A stretch of DNA of 64,000 bases from Stictocephala bisonia (lineage: Eukaryota; Arthropoda; Insecta; Hemiptera; Membracidae): NCBI GenBank assembly GCA_035578905.1, contig JAQJVL010000161.1, positions 1,567,020 to 1,631,019 on the forward strand. The letters run 5' to 3'. The translations under genes and the position numbers were made by a program. Shown in pieces: positions 42,290-55,398 of the stretch (within the stretch, counting starts at the first letter, position 1; every line of letters begins with the position of its first letter). The notes beneath the pieces were generated by a model. It ran no database searches, was not told the DNA's origin, and saw nothing but the letters and a program-made list of their open reading frames with translations.

Positions 42290-44763
42290 TAGGAATTGGA
42301 AAAATATAAAATATACAGAAATTCACAACTGTCACTTGTACAGATTGATAAGGAATATTGATATTGATATTGATAAGGAAGCATGTGTCCATGACTTTTT
42401 CATACCCCTAACATTTTATGAAATTATGGAACCAAGATAAATACAGTGCATTGTAAAGGAATGTGATACTGGTTTTATTTAGTGTTTATTCAAGCCCAAG
42501 TTCCATTCTGACGTTGATTTTATATTGATGATAAATGAGTTATTTTAGTGACATATGATGTTATTTTAAATACTTAATTTACAATCGTCTATGTATTGTT
42601 AATGCATATTTATTTTAATTGATTGAAATATTCATTAGAAGACAAATTTTTTCTGGAGAGACATTTTAGAATACACATTTCCAAACTCTTTATATCAGTT
42701 CTCATTTAAATATGTGCTTAACTGTTGCACAAAAGCAGCAAATGACTCTCTCATTTGTTGTATTAATACTTTCTGGTTTGTTGTTACCTATCACCAGTTT
42801 CAGATCGGAAGGCTTATGATGATTTGTTGCCAAGGAGTTGGGACAACTAAGTCAACACTTACAAACACTATGAAGGGTCAAATTTTTTGTATAGTATCTG
42901 TTTTATTGATGAATTATATGACATACTCTTATGACTTCTTAAAAAAAAATATTAAGAATAGATGTATCAAAAAGAATCTAATAACGATACTTTAATAGTT
43001 AAAAAGAAAATGTAATCTGCAAGTCAAGTCAATAATAAAAAAGGAAATTGTGAAAAGAACATATGCTCCTTAATTGTGGATGTTAGATCTTATCAACCGT
43101 ATTCAGTGTGGGAAGAAAAACTGACAGAATTGTCAAAAAGACTAGTGACGTAAATGTTGTAACCCTTGTAAAAAACATCGCTGACATAATTAGTGAAACA
43201 TGGAAACGTTTACTGTAGAACCTGCAATTTAATGATAGCTTTCAATAAAAAAGAAAGCAAGAACTGCAGCCAAGCCAACTGTCAGAGAAAAATATATTAA
43301 TTTTAGTGCAGGTTCTTTTTGTCTAACAACTATTCATCATAGTTTCTTCACTATTGTCACAACTTTTTCATTTATTAGTTTTGCGTTTATCTATAAAAAA
43401 TCGTCTTAGTTTATGTACAGTATCTGTGCAAAAATTAAAAGTTGATACCATTTTTTTTTTAGTCATTGTGAACTTTCTTTTCAAAATAATTTAGTTTTTT
43501 TATATATTTTCACTATCAGACATTTGAAAATATTGGTTTTTGAGTGAAATATTGTGAGTAATTTTATACTAAAACATGTTCATACACCTTTTAATATATG
43601 ATTTGAAGAATTTGTAGGACTACTAAAACTTAACTGTGTAAAAATTGGTAACAGGTAAATTTTGCAGTAACTTCTAGCTACTTATTCGTACTTTAAGAAA
43701 ATTATTTTCATAATTTTACATCACGAATCGTACTTAGTGAAGAGAAAAGATAATTTTCCTGTTGTTATTTATTTTGTACTTATTTATACAAAATAAGAAT
43801 AAAAGTGTAGCTTGAATATGTTACTAAACAACAAAATCAATGCTTTTATAACAAGTTGAAATTAGTATATGGAATTCAAGTAATTAATATAGTCCTATAT
43901 CTCTTAATAGTTTTATAACAATTTAACTATGATGAATGAATTATTTTATTGTTTTCAACCACTTGGTACAATATAATTTAATTACTATCGAGTTTGCTTT
44001 AAAGTTTTAAAATCTTGAAAATAATGGGAACATAGGGGAAATATTTGAACAAAATATGTGCTATATAAATTTGAATGTTAGTTTTAAATTCTCTTACATC
44101 TTACGCATAAATGATTTGCAATGCAAGGACCCATATCTAAGAAATTTAGTGCTATCAAGCATTTTATTACTTTTGTTTTCTGAAATGACTTAAGTATTGC
44201 ATGCAGCACATATGTACGGTTTAGATATTGATAAATATTGGTAGATCTGCCACCATAATGCTCCTGTTTTATACACAATATTTAATCCTTCTCTGTTCTC
44301 AATACCCTTTGGACTCTGGGCACATGTGGATTCCCCTATTTGTGTGCAATTTTTTGTTTTGCCTAATGTTTGTTAAACTGACAAATTAACAATGGACCAT
44401 GTTTTTTCTAAGTCAAGTAATCTGTGTTGAAAATTAACACTCATTAGTTTGTTTAGCTGTTTTCTTTGTGATTCATGTTATTTTAGTGTAGATTAGTATT
44501 ACATAGTTTCTCGTCCTGACAATTAATGCAAGGGTCTGTAGGTAGTTTGTTTAGTGTAAGATGTAAAAGCAGTTTAATGTAAGTTATTTTAGTTAACAGT
44601 ATCTAATTAATTATTATTTACACACAGCAAATCTTTTTTATTTAAATTTTCTTTCACTATTTTTGACATCTATTGCAACATGGTTTTAGGAAGCTTGTTC
44701 AAAAGTTGGGATTTGTGTATAATTTGGTAGATTATAGGGAATGATAATCAGGTTTGGATCACT
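42290..44763 (+). other. HECTD1 long intron, nothing recognised
   Basis: AT-rich. Short open frames at 42222-42440 and 42714-42995 show no known motif. An atattgatattgat triplet at about 42355 is the only local repetition. Confidence 0.4.
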
Positions 44764-44767
44764 TTAA

Positions 44768-46092
44768 CATGTTAACTGCCACAGACATTTTTACTATGTT
44801 CCCTGTATTGTCAAACTAAACCACCGTTTTTATTTATATAATATCAGTGTAGGGACAATTTATATGTTATAATATTACATTATACATAAAAAACAATAAA
44901 AAGTGGTGGGGGTAATTTTAGTACCGATCGAGTCGGCAAGAATTTTGTTCAACGTATTAGACTTAGTAAAAAATTCTTGTCGACCCGAATGGGTCACTCC
45001 CTGATTTCATTACCTGCGCGGCATTTTCTTCGTCAGTTTGGTAGTACAGCCTGTACAGCTGACTAAAATTACGCACTCAGCTGTCGTTCCGTCTGCCAGC
45101 GTTTGTTGCTTTCCTAGTTCCCGTACAAATCTAGTGTTGCACACTTTACAGCTCCTGTTTTTCCAGCGATGTGTCATCAGTCTGCTGTTATAATAACAAA
45201 GTCTGCGCCACTCCGTTTAGGGCATTTTGTCTTTAGTGTTTTCCTTGAATTATCAGTAATTTAGTACCTTGGGGTTGTAACCTATGTCACAGTGCAATTT
45301 CAAAGCCTACTATATATATTTACTGAGGAAAATTATAGATATGGTTCCTTGTAAACAACAAGCTTGTCGGATTAAAAACTTTCTAATAACCTCTTATCGG
45401 ATAATATTTACTCTAATAGGGTAAAAATGTATTCACAACATCCCTATCGGAAATGAAACTATCGATAAGAAGATATGTCCAAACATTTTGCCCATAAAAT
45501 GTCCTATTAGATAACAACATTTCCGATAATCTAAGTATGACAAATTATGGACAACAAAAAAAATGTCCATAAACTGTTCTATCAGAAATTATCTTCTCCG
45601 ATAACCAATATTTCTAATTAGTAACCCAACCATATAAAAATGTATAACATTTTACATAATCGTCATGCTTTGCCAATAGACACTCTAATGAACAAATACC
45701 TATCGGAATTTTATTTTACCCTATAAAATATATACAACTAACTATTCTAAATGTCTAAAATAATAATATACTATTTATTTTGCATTACATAAGCATAATT
45801 TGGCATCTTATTTGCTTACGATCTTCGTAAATAATTACGCCGACCCTATTGGACAGGTAATAACAATGCAACTCTATACTGTAACAACGCCATAACAATG
45901 CAAATCTATACTGTAGCTCTGTGTTAAATGTGCTCGTAAAAATATATTCTCCTGGTAGCCAATTTCTTCTTTCTGGACATAGTGCAACTTATTGCCACTA
46001 GAGTGTGATAAAAATCTACCTACAGCTTTTTTTTCAAACCACTGCAAATCATGAATTGCTGACCTGATCAGGGCGATATGGCAGTTAACGTG
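44768..46092 (+). mobile_element. TTAA-flanked piggyBac-type MITE with tatcgg motif cluster
   Basis: TTAA at 44764-44767 and 46093-46096. Terminal repeats catgttaactgccaca and, inverted, cacgttaactgccatat. Length is 1325 bp with no transposase. Between 45365 and 45720 the motif tatcgg or its complement ccgata occurs about eight times in both orientations. Confidence 0.68.
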
Positions 46093-46503
46093 TTAATGGA
46101 GAGAAAAGAATCAGCAAGCTTACTACATAAAGTAACTTCTTTTACAGAGTTTACTTATTTGTGCTATAGAACAATGCATAAACTAACAAAAATAAGGAAC
46201 ATTAATGTCACAAGTGGTTTAATGATCATGTTGTTTTTGGCAATATATGTAAAAATGTGATTGGTAAGAAACATTGATCTTATACTGTCAGTTGCCAATG
46301 AGAAATTGGTTAGGTGAAGGGCACTGGGTCAGGAATTAGTATAATAGGAGAGACTTTTTTTTATTGTATATTAGTATAATAGGATACGTTATTCTTTATC
46401 GTAGCACAAATTTGGCTGTAAAAAATGTTCATAAAACTCTTTTCTATGTTTTGTTACGCTTAAATATTTACTATAAAATTGAAGGGTTTTCAGTTATACC
46501 ACT

Positions 46504-46650
46504 GTATGTGTATGGGTGGGCGGGTGGGTCATCACCACTTCACATTTATGGGTGGGCGGGTGGGTCATCACCATTTTACATGTATGGGTGGGTCATCATC
46601 ACTTTATATGTATGGGTGGCAGGTGGGTCATCACCACTTAACATGTATGA
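46504..46650 (+). repeat. G-rich minisatellite
   Basis: Four to five degenerate units of about 28-42 nt with core gggtgggcgggtgggtcatc. A lone related motif occurs at 4212-4230. Runs of three or more G suggest that a four-stranded structure is possible. Confidence 0.8.
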
Positions 46651-47664
46651 GTGGGCGGGTGGGTATTTGTGAATGGGTGGACGGTTGGGTGAACACCACC
46701 GTACGTGTAGTTGGGTTAGGTTAGTTTACATGAAGACTGCACGAAACTAACTGCGTTGTAGAGAAATGGTACATTCTTTTTTATTATAATTTTTAGTAGG
46801 AATTGTTTTGACAGGGTTCATAATGTAGTAACTTCATAAGAAAACTTAGTAGGGCTGCCATTTTGAAGCCGAAAGTGATAATTATTTAAAATTGTTGTCA
46901 AATATTGGTCGTTCTTATACTAACAGGTGTGTAACGTTTTAAGTTCATACTTTATCGACTTCAAAGATACACGTTTTTAGTAAAAAACACTAACAGACTG
47001 ACAGAAGGAAAACTAAGTGAGGAATATGCTTTATTGTATAATTCTTATAAAGTCAACTGTTATTGTTACAAAACACTACTTTTTCATTTTATGTATAAGC
47101 AAAAGTAAATTATAGTTATTGCCTAGCCCTAACTTCACCTGTTAAAATTCTTAACATGTATGGGTGGGCGGGTGGGTATTTGTGAATGGGTGGACGGGTG
47201 GGTGAACACCACCGTACGTGTAGTTGGGTTAGGTTAGTTTACATGAAGACTGCACGAAACTAACTGCGTTGTAGAGAAATGGTACATTCTTTTTTATTAT
47301 AATTTTTAGTAGGAATTGTTTTGACAGGATTCATAATATAGTAACTTCATAAGAAAACTTAGTAGGGCTGCCATTTTGAAGCCGAAAGTGATAATTATTT
47401 AAAATTGTTGTCAAATATTGGCCGTTCTTATACTAACAGGTGTGTAACGTTTTAAGTTCTTACTTTATCGACTTCAAAGATACACGTTTTTAGTAAAAAA
47501 CACTAACAGACTGACAGAAGGAAAACTAAGTGAGGAATATGCTTTATTGTATAATTCTTATAAAGTCAACTGTTATTGTTACAAAACACTACTTTTTCAT
47601 TTTATGTATAAGCAAAAGTAAATTATAGTTATTGCCTAGCCCTAACTTCACCTGTTAAAATTCT
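46639..47664 (+). repeat. 513-bp tandem duplication
   Basis: Units 46639-47151 and 47152-47664 are nearly identical head-to-tail copies; I see only a few differences, such as in the G-rich start and near 46827/47340. Each begins taacatgtatg and includes gggttaggttagtttacatg. Confidence 0.9.
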
Positions 47665-48654
47665 GATAAAACTTCAAATTAACTTTTAATGTCAGCTAAT
47701 TCATAAAGATGGAAGAACACCCTTCTCAAAGAAATAGGGGAAAGTACTTCTATATAGAATTTTTGTCATTATGTAATTCATACAATAATTCACATCTGCT
47801 AGTTAGTGGGTTAAACATGATTCTTGTTAAAGTATAAAGGGAATAATAAAAAGAGGAGAATCTTGAGCTTGGTAGTAATTTTCCTGAAGTGGGCGGAATT
47901 AACAGAAAATACTGTCTTTTAAATTAATCCAACAAGTAAATTATGTTGTGAAGATCTGGCTCTGTGATGGTTTTTGCCATATATGGTATTGTGGTTCAGA
48001 TGCTCTTGAGTGAGTTTTAAAGAACTAAATCCTGTGAAGGTGGCATTCCTAAGCGATAACTGTGGTGACGCTAGCCGTTACAGTTCTAGCCGTGCGGCTG
48101 CAGTTAACAGGTACATTCCTTTGAAGTGACTACAGCAGCTGCATCGTGGACGTCATGGCAGATGCATCAGTGTTGGGGTTAACCTATATTCTATTGCAAG
48201 AAGAGGAGGAAGATTGTTTTGTTACATCCCCCTAACCCTACATCTGGCAGTATATTTACTAAATTTTGCAGGCACTTTATGGCCGTTTTGTAAGGTAGTA
48301 CACCATTGCTAGGCTAATTATATAGAAAGGAGCCTTGTCAATTTTTTGGCTGAAAAACATTTCATAGAATTTTTTCGTTTTTTCATAGCAGAAAAGCCTG
48401 ACAATTTCGAAAATGAAGAAAAACAAAAAATGTATATTTTGTCACATTGTACATGCAGTGATGTAGGTGCTCAAATTGTGCAGAATTTTGCCCTGATCAC
48501 GAATATGGCAAGGTTTTTACAATCTAACCTTTACCTAAGTTAACCTACTTAGCATAACAAACCCAAACCTAAACTATCATGCTCAACCTAGCCTTATCCT
48601 AAAAAACATAACCGTACTGAAACCTATATATTTCCGGCACTAACGTACATAGCG
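47665..48654 (+). other. HECTD1 long intron, nothing recognised
   Basis: Non-coding. A 65-codon frame at 48346-48543 has no motif. From 48535 there are several cctaacct-like words, common in insect DNA. Confidence 0.4.
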
Positions 48655-48992
48655 TGCACAGTGCAGTTACCAAGCTAATTGGGGACAAAGTGCTGAGAAG
48701 ATTGTAGGCGATAGATTCTATGCTCAGACCTCTTAATACCGGCAAGGCCTCCGCTCAATGGCTGCCATCGACATGGACACTACTAGAGAAGTCTGGGGTG
48801 TCCATGTTGGATGGTAGTCAAGGTTAAGATGTGGTTCCTAGTTGCCCCTAGCTATTGGGCTATTAATAAATAGCTCTCTCTGAGGAACAGTCAACCTTAG
48901 TTAGTAACAATGACTACACTCGTTCATCTAATCTCATCTCACTCGTACGCCCCTCATACTCGTCCATATCTTGACATCTGTGTCTTACTGAT
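48655..48992 (+). repeat. SINE-like repeat, long-head type (copy 2)
   Basis: It matches 1079-1500, including the identical central segment at about 48775-48815 and the shared 3' tail (cactcg..., ccatatcttgacatctgtgtctta). The head differs from the tRNA-headed SINEs. Confidence 0.7.
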
Positions 48993-49985
48993 AATGAGTA
49001 GCAATAATAATGGTTTAATTGTAAAGATCTAAAGATCTTGTGATATTCTTAATCAGAACAAAATTCTACATAATTTGAGTACCCATGTCCATAATTCAAT
49101 AAGAAAATAAACACAAAAAACAGTAAAAGCAGACCTCCAGTCGTCACGGCTGTTACGACTAGACTGCCCATGTGACCAGTCTGGCCGTCCGACTCGAGCC
49201 GCCCCACTAGAGCTGCTTCAGTCACGTGGTGCCAGCGACGTTATAGGAATTTGTTTCACTTATTTACATGCGAAGCTGTATGAATCAGCTGCATGAGTCG
49301 TAAGGCTCAAATCGCTTCAGTTGTCGCTTAGGAATGCCCCCTTAAGAGTGTATAAATAAGTAATAGAACATTTGGCTGCATATTATCAATTAATTTATTT
49401 TCAGGCAAAAGAGATAGTGACCCCTAAAGGGTGGGATTTTTAAATTTCTTGTGTTCAGACGTTCTGGTACTTATCAGATAACCATTAAAAAATTTTTGTG
49501 CTTACTGTCAATAACTTCTATTGGAAATTTCATAGATTTTTCATTTATCAGACATAGATTGCTGATGATTTTTAAAAGTGACATTTTAAAAATGGAAATA
49601 TAGGATTATGAAGGTTTCACTGGTACATTAATAGAGACGATGAATGCGTAAAATAAGGATGACCATAACAATCAGTCTCTTTATTTGTTAATGTAAACAT
49701 TTATATTTTTTGAATAGAGCCATAGAATTAATATCTACTCACAACTATCCACTTTATTCTTAAATTGAAAACAAGAATTAAGGTTACATTATATGATCTA
49801 TTGCTAAATCAGTTTTTGTTTATTAATTATCCCTTATCTTGTATTAAATAATTCTTGTATTATGATGTATAACTGTCTTGCAAGGAGATAAGTACTTTTT
49901 AAACTCTTTATATACATTTTGATCCATTAGGTTAATCCATAAATGATTTATATATTAAAATATTGTATAAAAAATGTTATATTTT
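48993..49985 (+). other. HECTD1 long intron, nothing recognised
   Basis: Non-coding. A GC-richer part at 49130-49240 (agacctccagtcgtcacggc) and a similar text at 48060-48130 both mention cttaggaatgcc/cattcctaagcg in opposite orientation. These could be the ends of one undescribed element of about 1.3 kb (48030-49345), into which the SINE at 48655 inserted. Confidence 0.4.
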
Positions 49986-50128
49986 CTTTTCTTTAAAAAA
50001 AACTTCACTCGCCAGTTCAACTTTAATCAACTAGTGAAGTACCGACTGTCGGCTCAGTTGGGATTCGAACCTTGGACCGTGCCCTCTGCAATCCGAAACC
50101 TTAGCCACTGAGCCACCACACAGGCATA
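49986..50128 (-). repeat. tRNA-headed SINE or tRNA-like sequence
   Basis: On the minus strand: tggtggctcagtggctaagg (A box), ggttcgaatccc (B box), followed by a non-tRNA body and an A/T-rich end. The anticodon stem region is irregular and a body follows, so it reads as a SINE rather than a working tRNA gene. Confidence 0.68.
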
Positions 50129-51652
50129 TAAACTCTTATGTTATATAAACCGCAATGAAATGAATGTTATATGAACACTAATTAAAAATTGTAATACAGG
50201 TTCAAGTACTTAGATCTTAGTTTGTTTAGTTTTAAAGAATGCTTGTATAACTTTTTTAGCATATGTTTTTATAAATTTAAGTTAGTTAATAATTAAACAT
50301 ATATTTGTTCAACTGGAGTTCTTTAGATTCACATACTCGTCAATTTTTAAATTTTGATAACGACACTTGTCATCTATAACAAATCACCAACAATAAAACA
50401 ATTCCATATGTGCCTAGAATCCATGATGCATTTCATTAACTATTTATTTGTTGGTTTATTAATCCATTAATTTATTTTCTTTAAAATCTATAGTTTCTTA
50501 ATTAGTATATTGGGTGTTGGTATCAGTACAATGCAAGTGAACATCAGGCACCACAAATTATTACAATAAAATTACAAGATGTACAAATATTATGGCGATC
50601 GATTTCGGTAAACCACATTTACCTTCCTCAAACCAGTATTGGTAACATTACTTTGTGAATCCCTCTGGTCTGAGGACAGTCAATGTAGCTTTCAAAAAAT
50701 CGATCACAGTGATATTTGTAGATTTCATGCATTCTTCAATTTAATTTCATTGCATTGTACAATTTTCCAACTTCATAATTGCATTTGTTATGAAGTTGTG
50801 TCGTGTGACATTCACTTGTATTAATATCTATAACATTTTTATGATTCTCTTAATACCATGTTTTTATTTACTCAGTATTTCAATATTCTGTAATATTTTT
50901 AACATTTAAAATATTTTTACTGTATAGATTGTGTGTCTAACTAAAATTACAAAGCTATGAGAGTTAATATTTTAAATGCAAATGTGAGTATTTAAAATGT
51001 GATACACTTGCTTTGTGAAGGTTACACTGAAGTGAACTGAGGTGATCCAAAACAAATTTAAGTTAATATATAGACACAAAATGTTTATAGAATATTTATA
51101 ATTTGTCAAAATAAATCTTCAGTCTAAACAAGAAATAAGTGATTTGAATCAAATTTGAATGAAATATTGTAAAGGAATTTAATTAACTTTTATTTTTTAT
51201 TTAGAAGACTGCTATAAACATGTAACTGATCATAAGTAAACAAGCTTTAATTTAGCTATTATGGGCTGTTTGCTATAAAAAAATTGTGTAATTATTCCTA
51301 TTTCAATACTTGTGATTGTAGAAAAGAGAACGGAATATCATTCACTCACTTTGCTGGAATGATATACAAGCTGTTGAGATTTGGGTTTACAGAATATTTT
51401 ATATTTGCTTTAAAAAAGGTTGTCAGATATCAAAAATGGTTTTATATAGACTGGGCAATACAGTCTAAGAAGAGTAGGCTGTTGGTTTAGGAATGTACAG
51501 TAGTTTCATTATGTCAGGGCTGGGGTTTGAAAGGGTAGGATTTAGCTAATGATAGGAAAATGAACTATCATTAAACTCAATTGAAAAATGTATATATTTC
51601 TGTTACAATTTTAAGATGGTATTAATTCTGTTACAAAATTAATTCTGGGCAG
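50129..51652 (+). other. HECTD1 long intron, 3' end, nothing recognised
   Basis: AT-rich. Small frames at 50639-50824 and 51284-51490 show no domain. It ends at the acceptor attctgggcag. Confidence 0.4.
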
Positions 51653-51835
51653 GATGATGAGGACGGACATCTTGTAGTGTTGCAAATCATAGAGGATCTG
51701 ATGACCAAGGCTCAAGACATCTTTCTGGACCACTTCGCAAGACTGGGCGTGTTCTCCAAAGTCCTACAACTGGCTGGCCCCCAAGATCCTTCCATCATTC
51801 AAGATACTCAGTCAATTTGCAAAAAAGATGATGTG
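51653..51835 (+). CDS. HECTD1: HECTD1 exon after the 15.9-kb intron
   Basis: The exon encodes [20 protein letters not shown], then [20 protein letters not shown] and a divergent tail ending KKDDV. The DD-DGHL-LQII-DL and FARLG..SKV..LAGP blocks are the expected continuation of TVLDNE from the exon at 35633. Both splice ends are in phase 0 (attctgggcag and gtg|gtaact). The tail after LAGP is a variable acidic linker in the family. No exon needs to be missing in the intron between. Confidence 0.91.
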
Positions 51836-52279
51836 GTAACTAAGAACTTAATCAAATATATGTTGTACTCATGTGAATTATGCTGTAAAAAACACAAAAT
51901 TACTGGTGTACAGTAGATTTATTACGATCTGAAATATTGGGGTGTACAGTACGGCATTTAGTAGTAACTATTGCCAATCAATCAAGTGAACTATTCAAAG
52001 TTTTCTTTTTACTTGTGCCGTTCCTTGGCATTGTCTTCCTCAATATGTGTGGTGATCTTATCTCTAAAATAAAGTTCTAATAAGAATAAGAATCTAAACT
52101 AGTTTATATGGAGTCATTATTCCGTTGCTTTTCTTGATGTCAGTTTCCTTGTGTTATATCTTAATGCAATATATTTTACTATTAATATGAATCTTCCCAA
52201 GTGTTGGTTACCCCATTAGCCTACCTATTAATTTGACACTTGGTTCTCCCTAAAATTCAATTAAATGAGCAAAATGCAA

Positions 52280-53000
52280 ATGTTTTAATTTCTTTTCATT
52301 CACCCAGATCAAAGGAAATTCTCCAGTTATTAAATTCCAGTTGAATAATGAAGCTAGCGTAGGGGAAATTTTATCAGACACACCTTTGATAACAAGAGAT
52401 GAAATATTATCGATACCAGACGCTGAAGGTGTCTTTTAACTTTTGATAGCAGTGAACGGTATCTACAGATATAAAGGGAATGTCAATAACTGAAATGTTA
52501 TCTGTTTCCGGTGGGTATATAATGTGAGGTTCTGCAAATCATTAAAAGTTTGATAAGCAGACTCAGAGTAGAGTATTCACATAATTTTGAACATTGCACA
52601 GTGGCGTCAGAACAAAACTTGTCTTCGATGCTCGCTGCCAGGATGAAAGAGGAATCATCCCTAAACTGGTTAACGTATTTCTAGAAGTTAGTGGGTTTTA
52701 ACTTCAGATCGCTCTAGACTCTGCAAGCAAGCATGCTCCCTTCTGCAGCAATCTAATTCCAGTTTGGCAGCTCTTCTGAGGCCAAAATAAACCTCACACT
52801 TGTCTGAACCTCCTGAACACTTAAATTTTTTATGAGCAGAACTCATACTTCAACTCTGTAAACAATCATATTCTCTGGAATAAAAGAGGCTGTAACATGG
52901 TCGGATGAAAGCCAAGTTTTTGTAAGAGCCACAATGCTGAAGCTGGTACCAGTCAATGATGAAAAAAATCTCATCGGACTTAGTTCGAAGTCCACAAACA
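52280..53000 (-). pseudogene. LINE ORF2, endonuclease N-terminal remnant
   Basis: On the minus strand, near 52990, the frame opens with NVCGLRTKSDEIF, then, after shifts, segments like ALTKTWL and SREYDCL. This is the beginning of the apurinic-type endonuclease of Jockey/CR1-like LINEs. The remainder to about 52280 is heavily decayed. It lies downstream of the ORF1-like remnants (53490-54542) in the same orientation. Confidence 0.5.
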
Positions 53001-53236
53001 TTTTGATATATTTACAGTGAAGTCTGTCATTGTGTAGACACAGACATATTTTATTTGCATATTACATTTAACAAAATGAACAGATGCTTTGTCATACAAT
53101 ATCGTCTTAAAAATAAAATAATGATTATTAGTCTAACAAAGAAATTTACTATGCAACCTTATTTCAGTTTAACAAAATGGTTCATCCAAATATTCATGAA
53201 TAATGTAGTACGCCTTATCTATGAGTCTTTCTTTAA

Positions 53237-53458
53237 TCATATTACAGATTTAAATTGATAAGGAAGTCTGTTATAAAGACCCATGAATTGAAGGCTCCTT
53301 TCAAAAAGGTTTAATCTATGGAGAGGAAATCTAACATTGTTCCTATACTGTGTATCATATGAATGGTTAAAATTTAAATAAAAAACCAGCTGTACTTTTG
53401 TTTGAAGCTTCCTTCGTTTGCTCAATGGACCCGAATATGTAGTTTTTGTGAAGCACAC
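53237..53458 (-). pseudogene. LINE fragment, C-terminal RT-like tail
   Basis: The frame includes YDTQYRNNVRFPLHRLNLFE and RSLQFMGLYNRLPYQFKS, as seen at the end of some LINE reverse transcriptases. Its position between ORF1 and ORF2 remnants suggests a rearrangement or a separate insertion. Confidence 0.5.
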
Positions 53459-53489
53459 CTCGAAATGGGCACATTAAAAGACCAACTGG

Positions 53490-54542
53490 TCAAACTTCAG
53501 GTTTATTGATTTTTTCAAAATCACATTCCGCTACATAGACATGAAAAGAATTATAATCATTAGCCCTGGTTTTTAGCCTAGTCAAAGCAACAGATGATGT
53601 ACATAAGTCCTTAACGATGCTATAAACATCATTTTTGGTAATACTAGGCTTAAACATAGTATTAAACTTAGCTTTTTCTTTACTGATGGAAAAGGAATTG
53701 TTCCCAGTGCCATTACTCATAAACATTAGGAGGTTCTACGCCTTTTCGCTTGTTCTACTCTGAGGCGATCTTTAGGTCTTTGATTCTGATGACCTTTCTT
53801 AATTACAGTGGACTATGAGGGAGGACCAAAGTCTAGTTGATGGTCCGACCTTTCTTAATTACAGTAGGCTATGAGGGAGGACCATAGTCTAGTTGATAGT
53901 CCACTTCTTCAACTGGCACAGTCATGGAAAGTGACAACTGGATAGCAGATCTCTCTGGGCCTGACTGGCTACTGCAAATCTTGACAGGAGGCTCCAGAGT
54001 TACCAATTGTCGCCTGGCAATATTTTTTCGTACAAGCTTTGTAAGCACCTGAACAACGGCATTGGCGGGTTTTGCTGTGATGGACAGTTTATTAAGATCA
54101 TGTACCGAGGTTTTCAAATCTTTGTTTTCTTTGGTGAGTTTCATAACTTCAGAGTTCATTTTCTTAAACTGTTTGCCCACAGAAGCCAGGACGTCAGCTA
54201 TCTTTCCATCCACAATTCCTTGGATAGCTAATAGAAGTTCCGATGCAGACATCTGCGATAAACCTCCAGAATCAGCTTTCCGATCTACAACCAGTTTATT
54301 CTGGGTCTCTCAGCCTCAATTGTTTTGGAACACCTAACCGGAGGGTCGTCATTCCTTGGCTTAGGGTGCTCAGAGCACTTAGAGCACTTAAAAATACTTG
54401 CATTAAGGCACTTGTACTCTGCCTCATTATAAGCAAGACAATTGAGGTGTGTATAGCTCTCACAAGTACCGCAGACAAGAATTTTCTGACTGCCATAAAT
54501 CTTTCCCTCACACTCAACGCAGGGCCTGGATAAAGGTGCCAT
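53490..54542 (-). pseudogene. LINE ORF1: PHD-like finger, coiled coil and C-terminal domain
   Basis: From 54542 leftwards: MAPLSRPCVECEGKIYG, CGTCESYTHLNC and CSKCSE form a PHD-like Cys/His finger. After a frame change, LLLAIQGIVDGKIADVLASV and FKKMNSEVMKLTKENKDLKT form a coiled coil. After another change, FHVYVAECDFEKINKPEVW and a GLLMCPFRG-like end resemble the C-terminal domain of these proteins. The order finger-coil-C-domain is typical of ORF1 in insect Jockey/CR1-like LINEs. It has at least two frame breaks. Confidence 0.7.
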
Positions 54543-55398
54543 GGTTTATTTAAATCATAAAATAACTAAAACTAATAAAACCACAGAAACCTGTTGATTC
54601 AATAAATAAAATTTAAAAAGGAGGTGAATATCACCAGTCATCTGTAATACTAGGGTTTTAACAAAAACTTGCCTTTGGCCAGAGGCAAGAAAGGGTTGTC
54701 GCTTCTCAAACCTACCAAGTACTGAGATATGACATCGCCACTCAAACTAGGGAGCGTAAAACATGCTCTATCAGCCGCCTGTGTAGCAAAATACTAACAC
54801 GGACGTTGCCCAGCCCGAACCACGTGGAGGTTGAGGGAGTCTTACTCTGGAAGGAAATAGCCAAAAGAGAATAACAGCCTGAATAAGATGATCCAAAGCA
54901 GGAGGAAACAGAAGTAAGACTATCGGGCCAAAGGCTGAAAAGCGATACATTATAGCCTATATTTGTTACGTTTTAGTACATAAATTGATTTGTTACATAA
55001 AAATAAGAATTATTTTACACATACCAATACTTTTTATTAAAAAAAAATAAATAACTGTTGATTAAACAAACACACAAGTATTTGCCGGCAGGCCTAAAAG
55101 CAGACAGAAGGGAAGGTAATAGAGTACTTTTTCAGAAAATATTTTTTTGGCTTTGGCCTTCTATCGTAGACTGACATCATCATTTTTGTAATCAATGTTT
55201 ATCAATTTCGCTAGGAAATATTACTTCAAAACTATTTCTTTTAGTCATTTTCAAATAACATAACCAAAACACACAACAAACACATTTTTACTGTAAATAA
55301 AGACCAAACCATCAAATTAATGTTTAATTTTTTCTGTATGTGATAAACTAAATGCTATTATTAAAAACATCTAGAAATTGTCTTATTATCTGTTCATA
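54543..55398 (-). other. LINE 5' leader and plain intron
   Basis: 54600-54930 is GC-richer and probably belongs to the leader of the LINE on the minus strand. The rest, to 55398, is AT-rich with nothing recognised. Confidence 0.4.

Noticed and set aside
46364..46724. Frames with GWAGGSSP and MGGRVGHHH repeats
   Set aside because: Products of the G-rich minisatellite read in different registers; no evidence of a real protein.
49986..50128. Functional tRNA gene on the minus strand
   Set aside because: A and B boxes are present, but the cloverleaf could not be completed and a SINE-like body follows.
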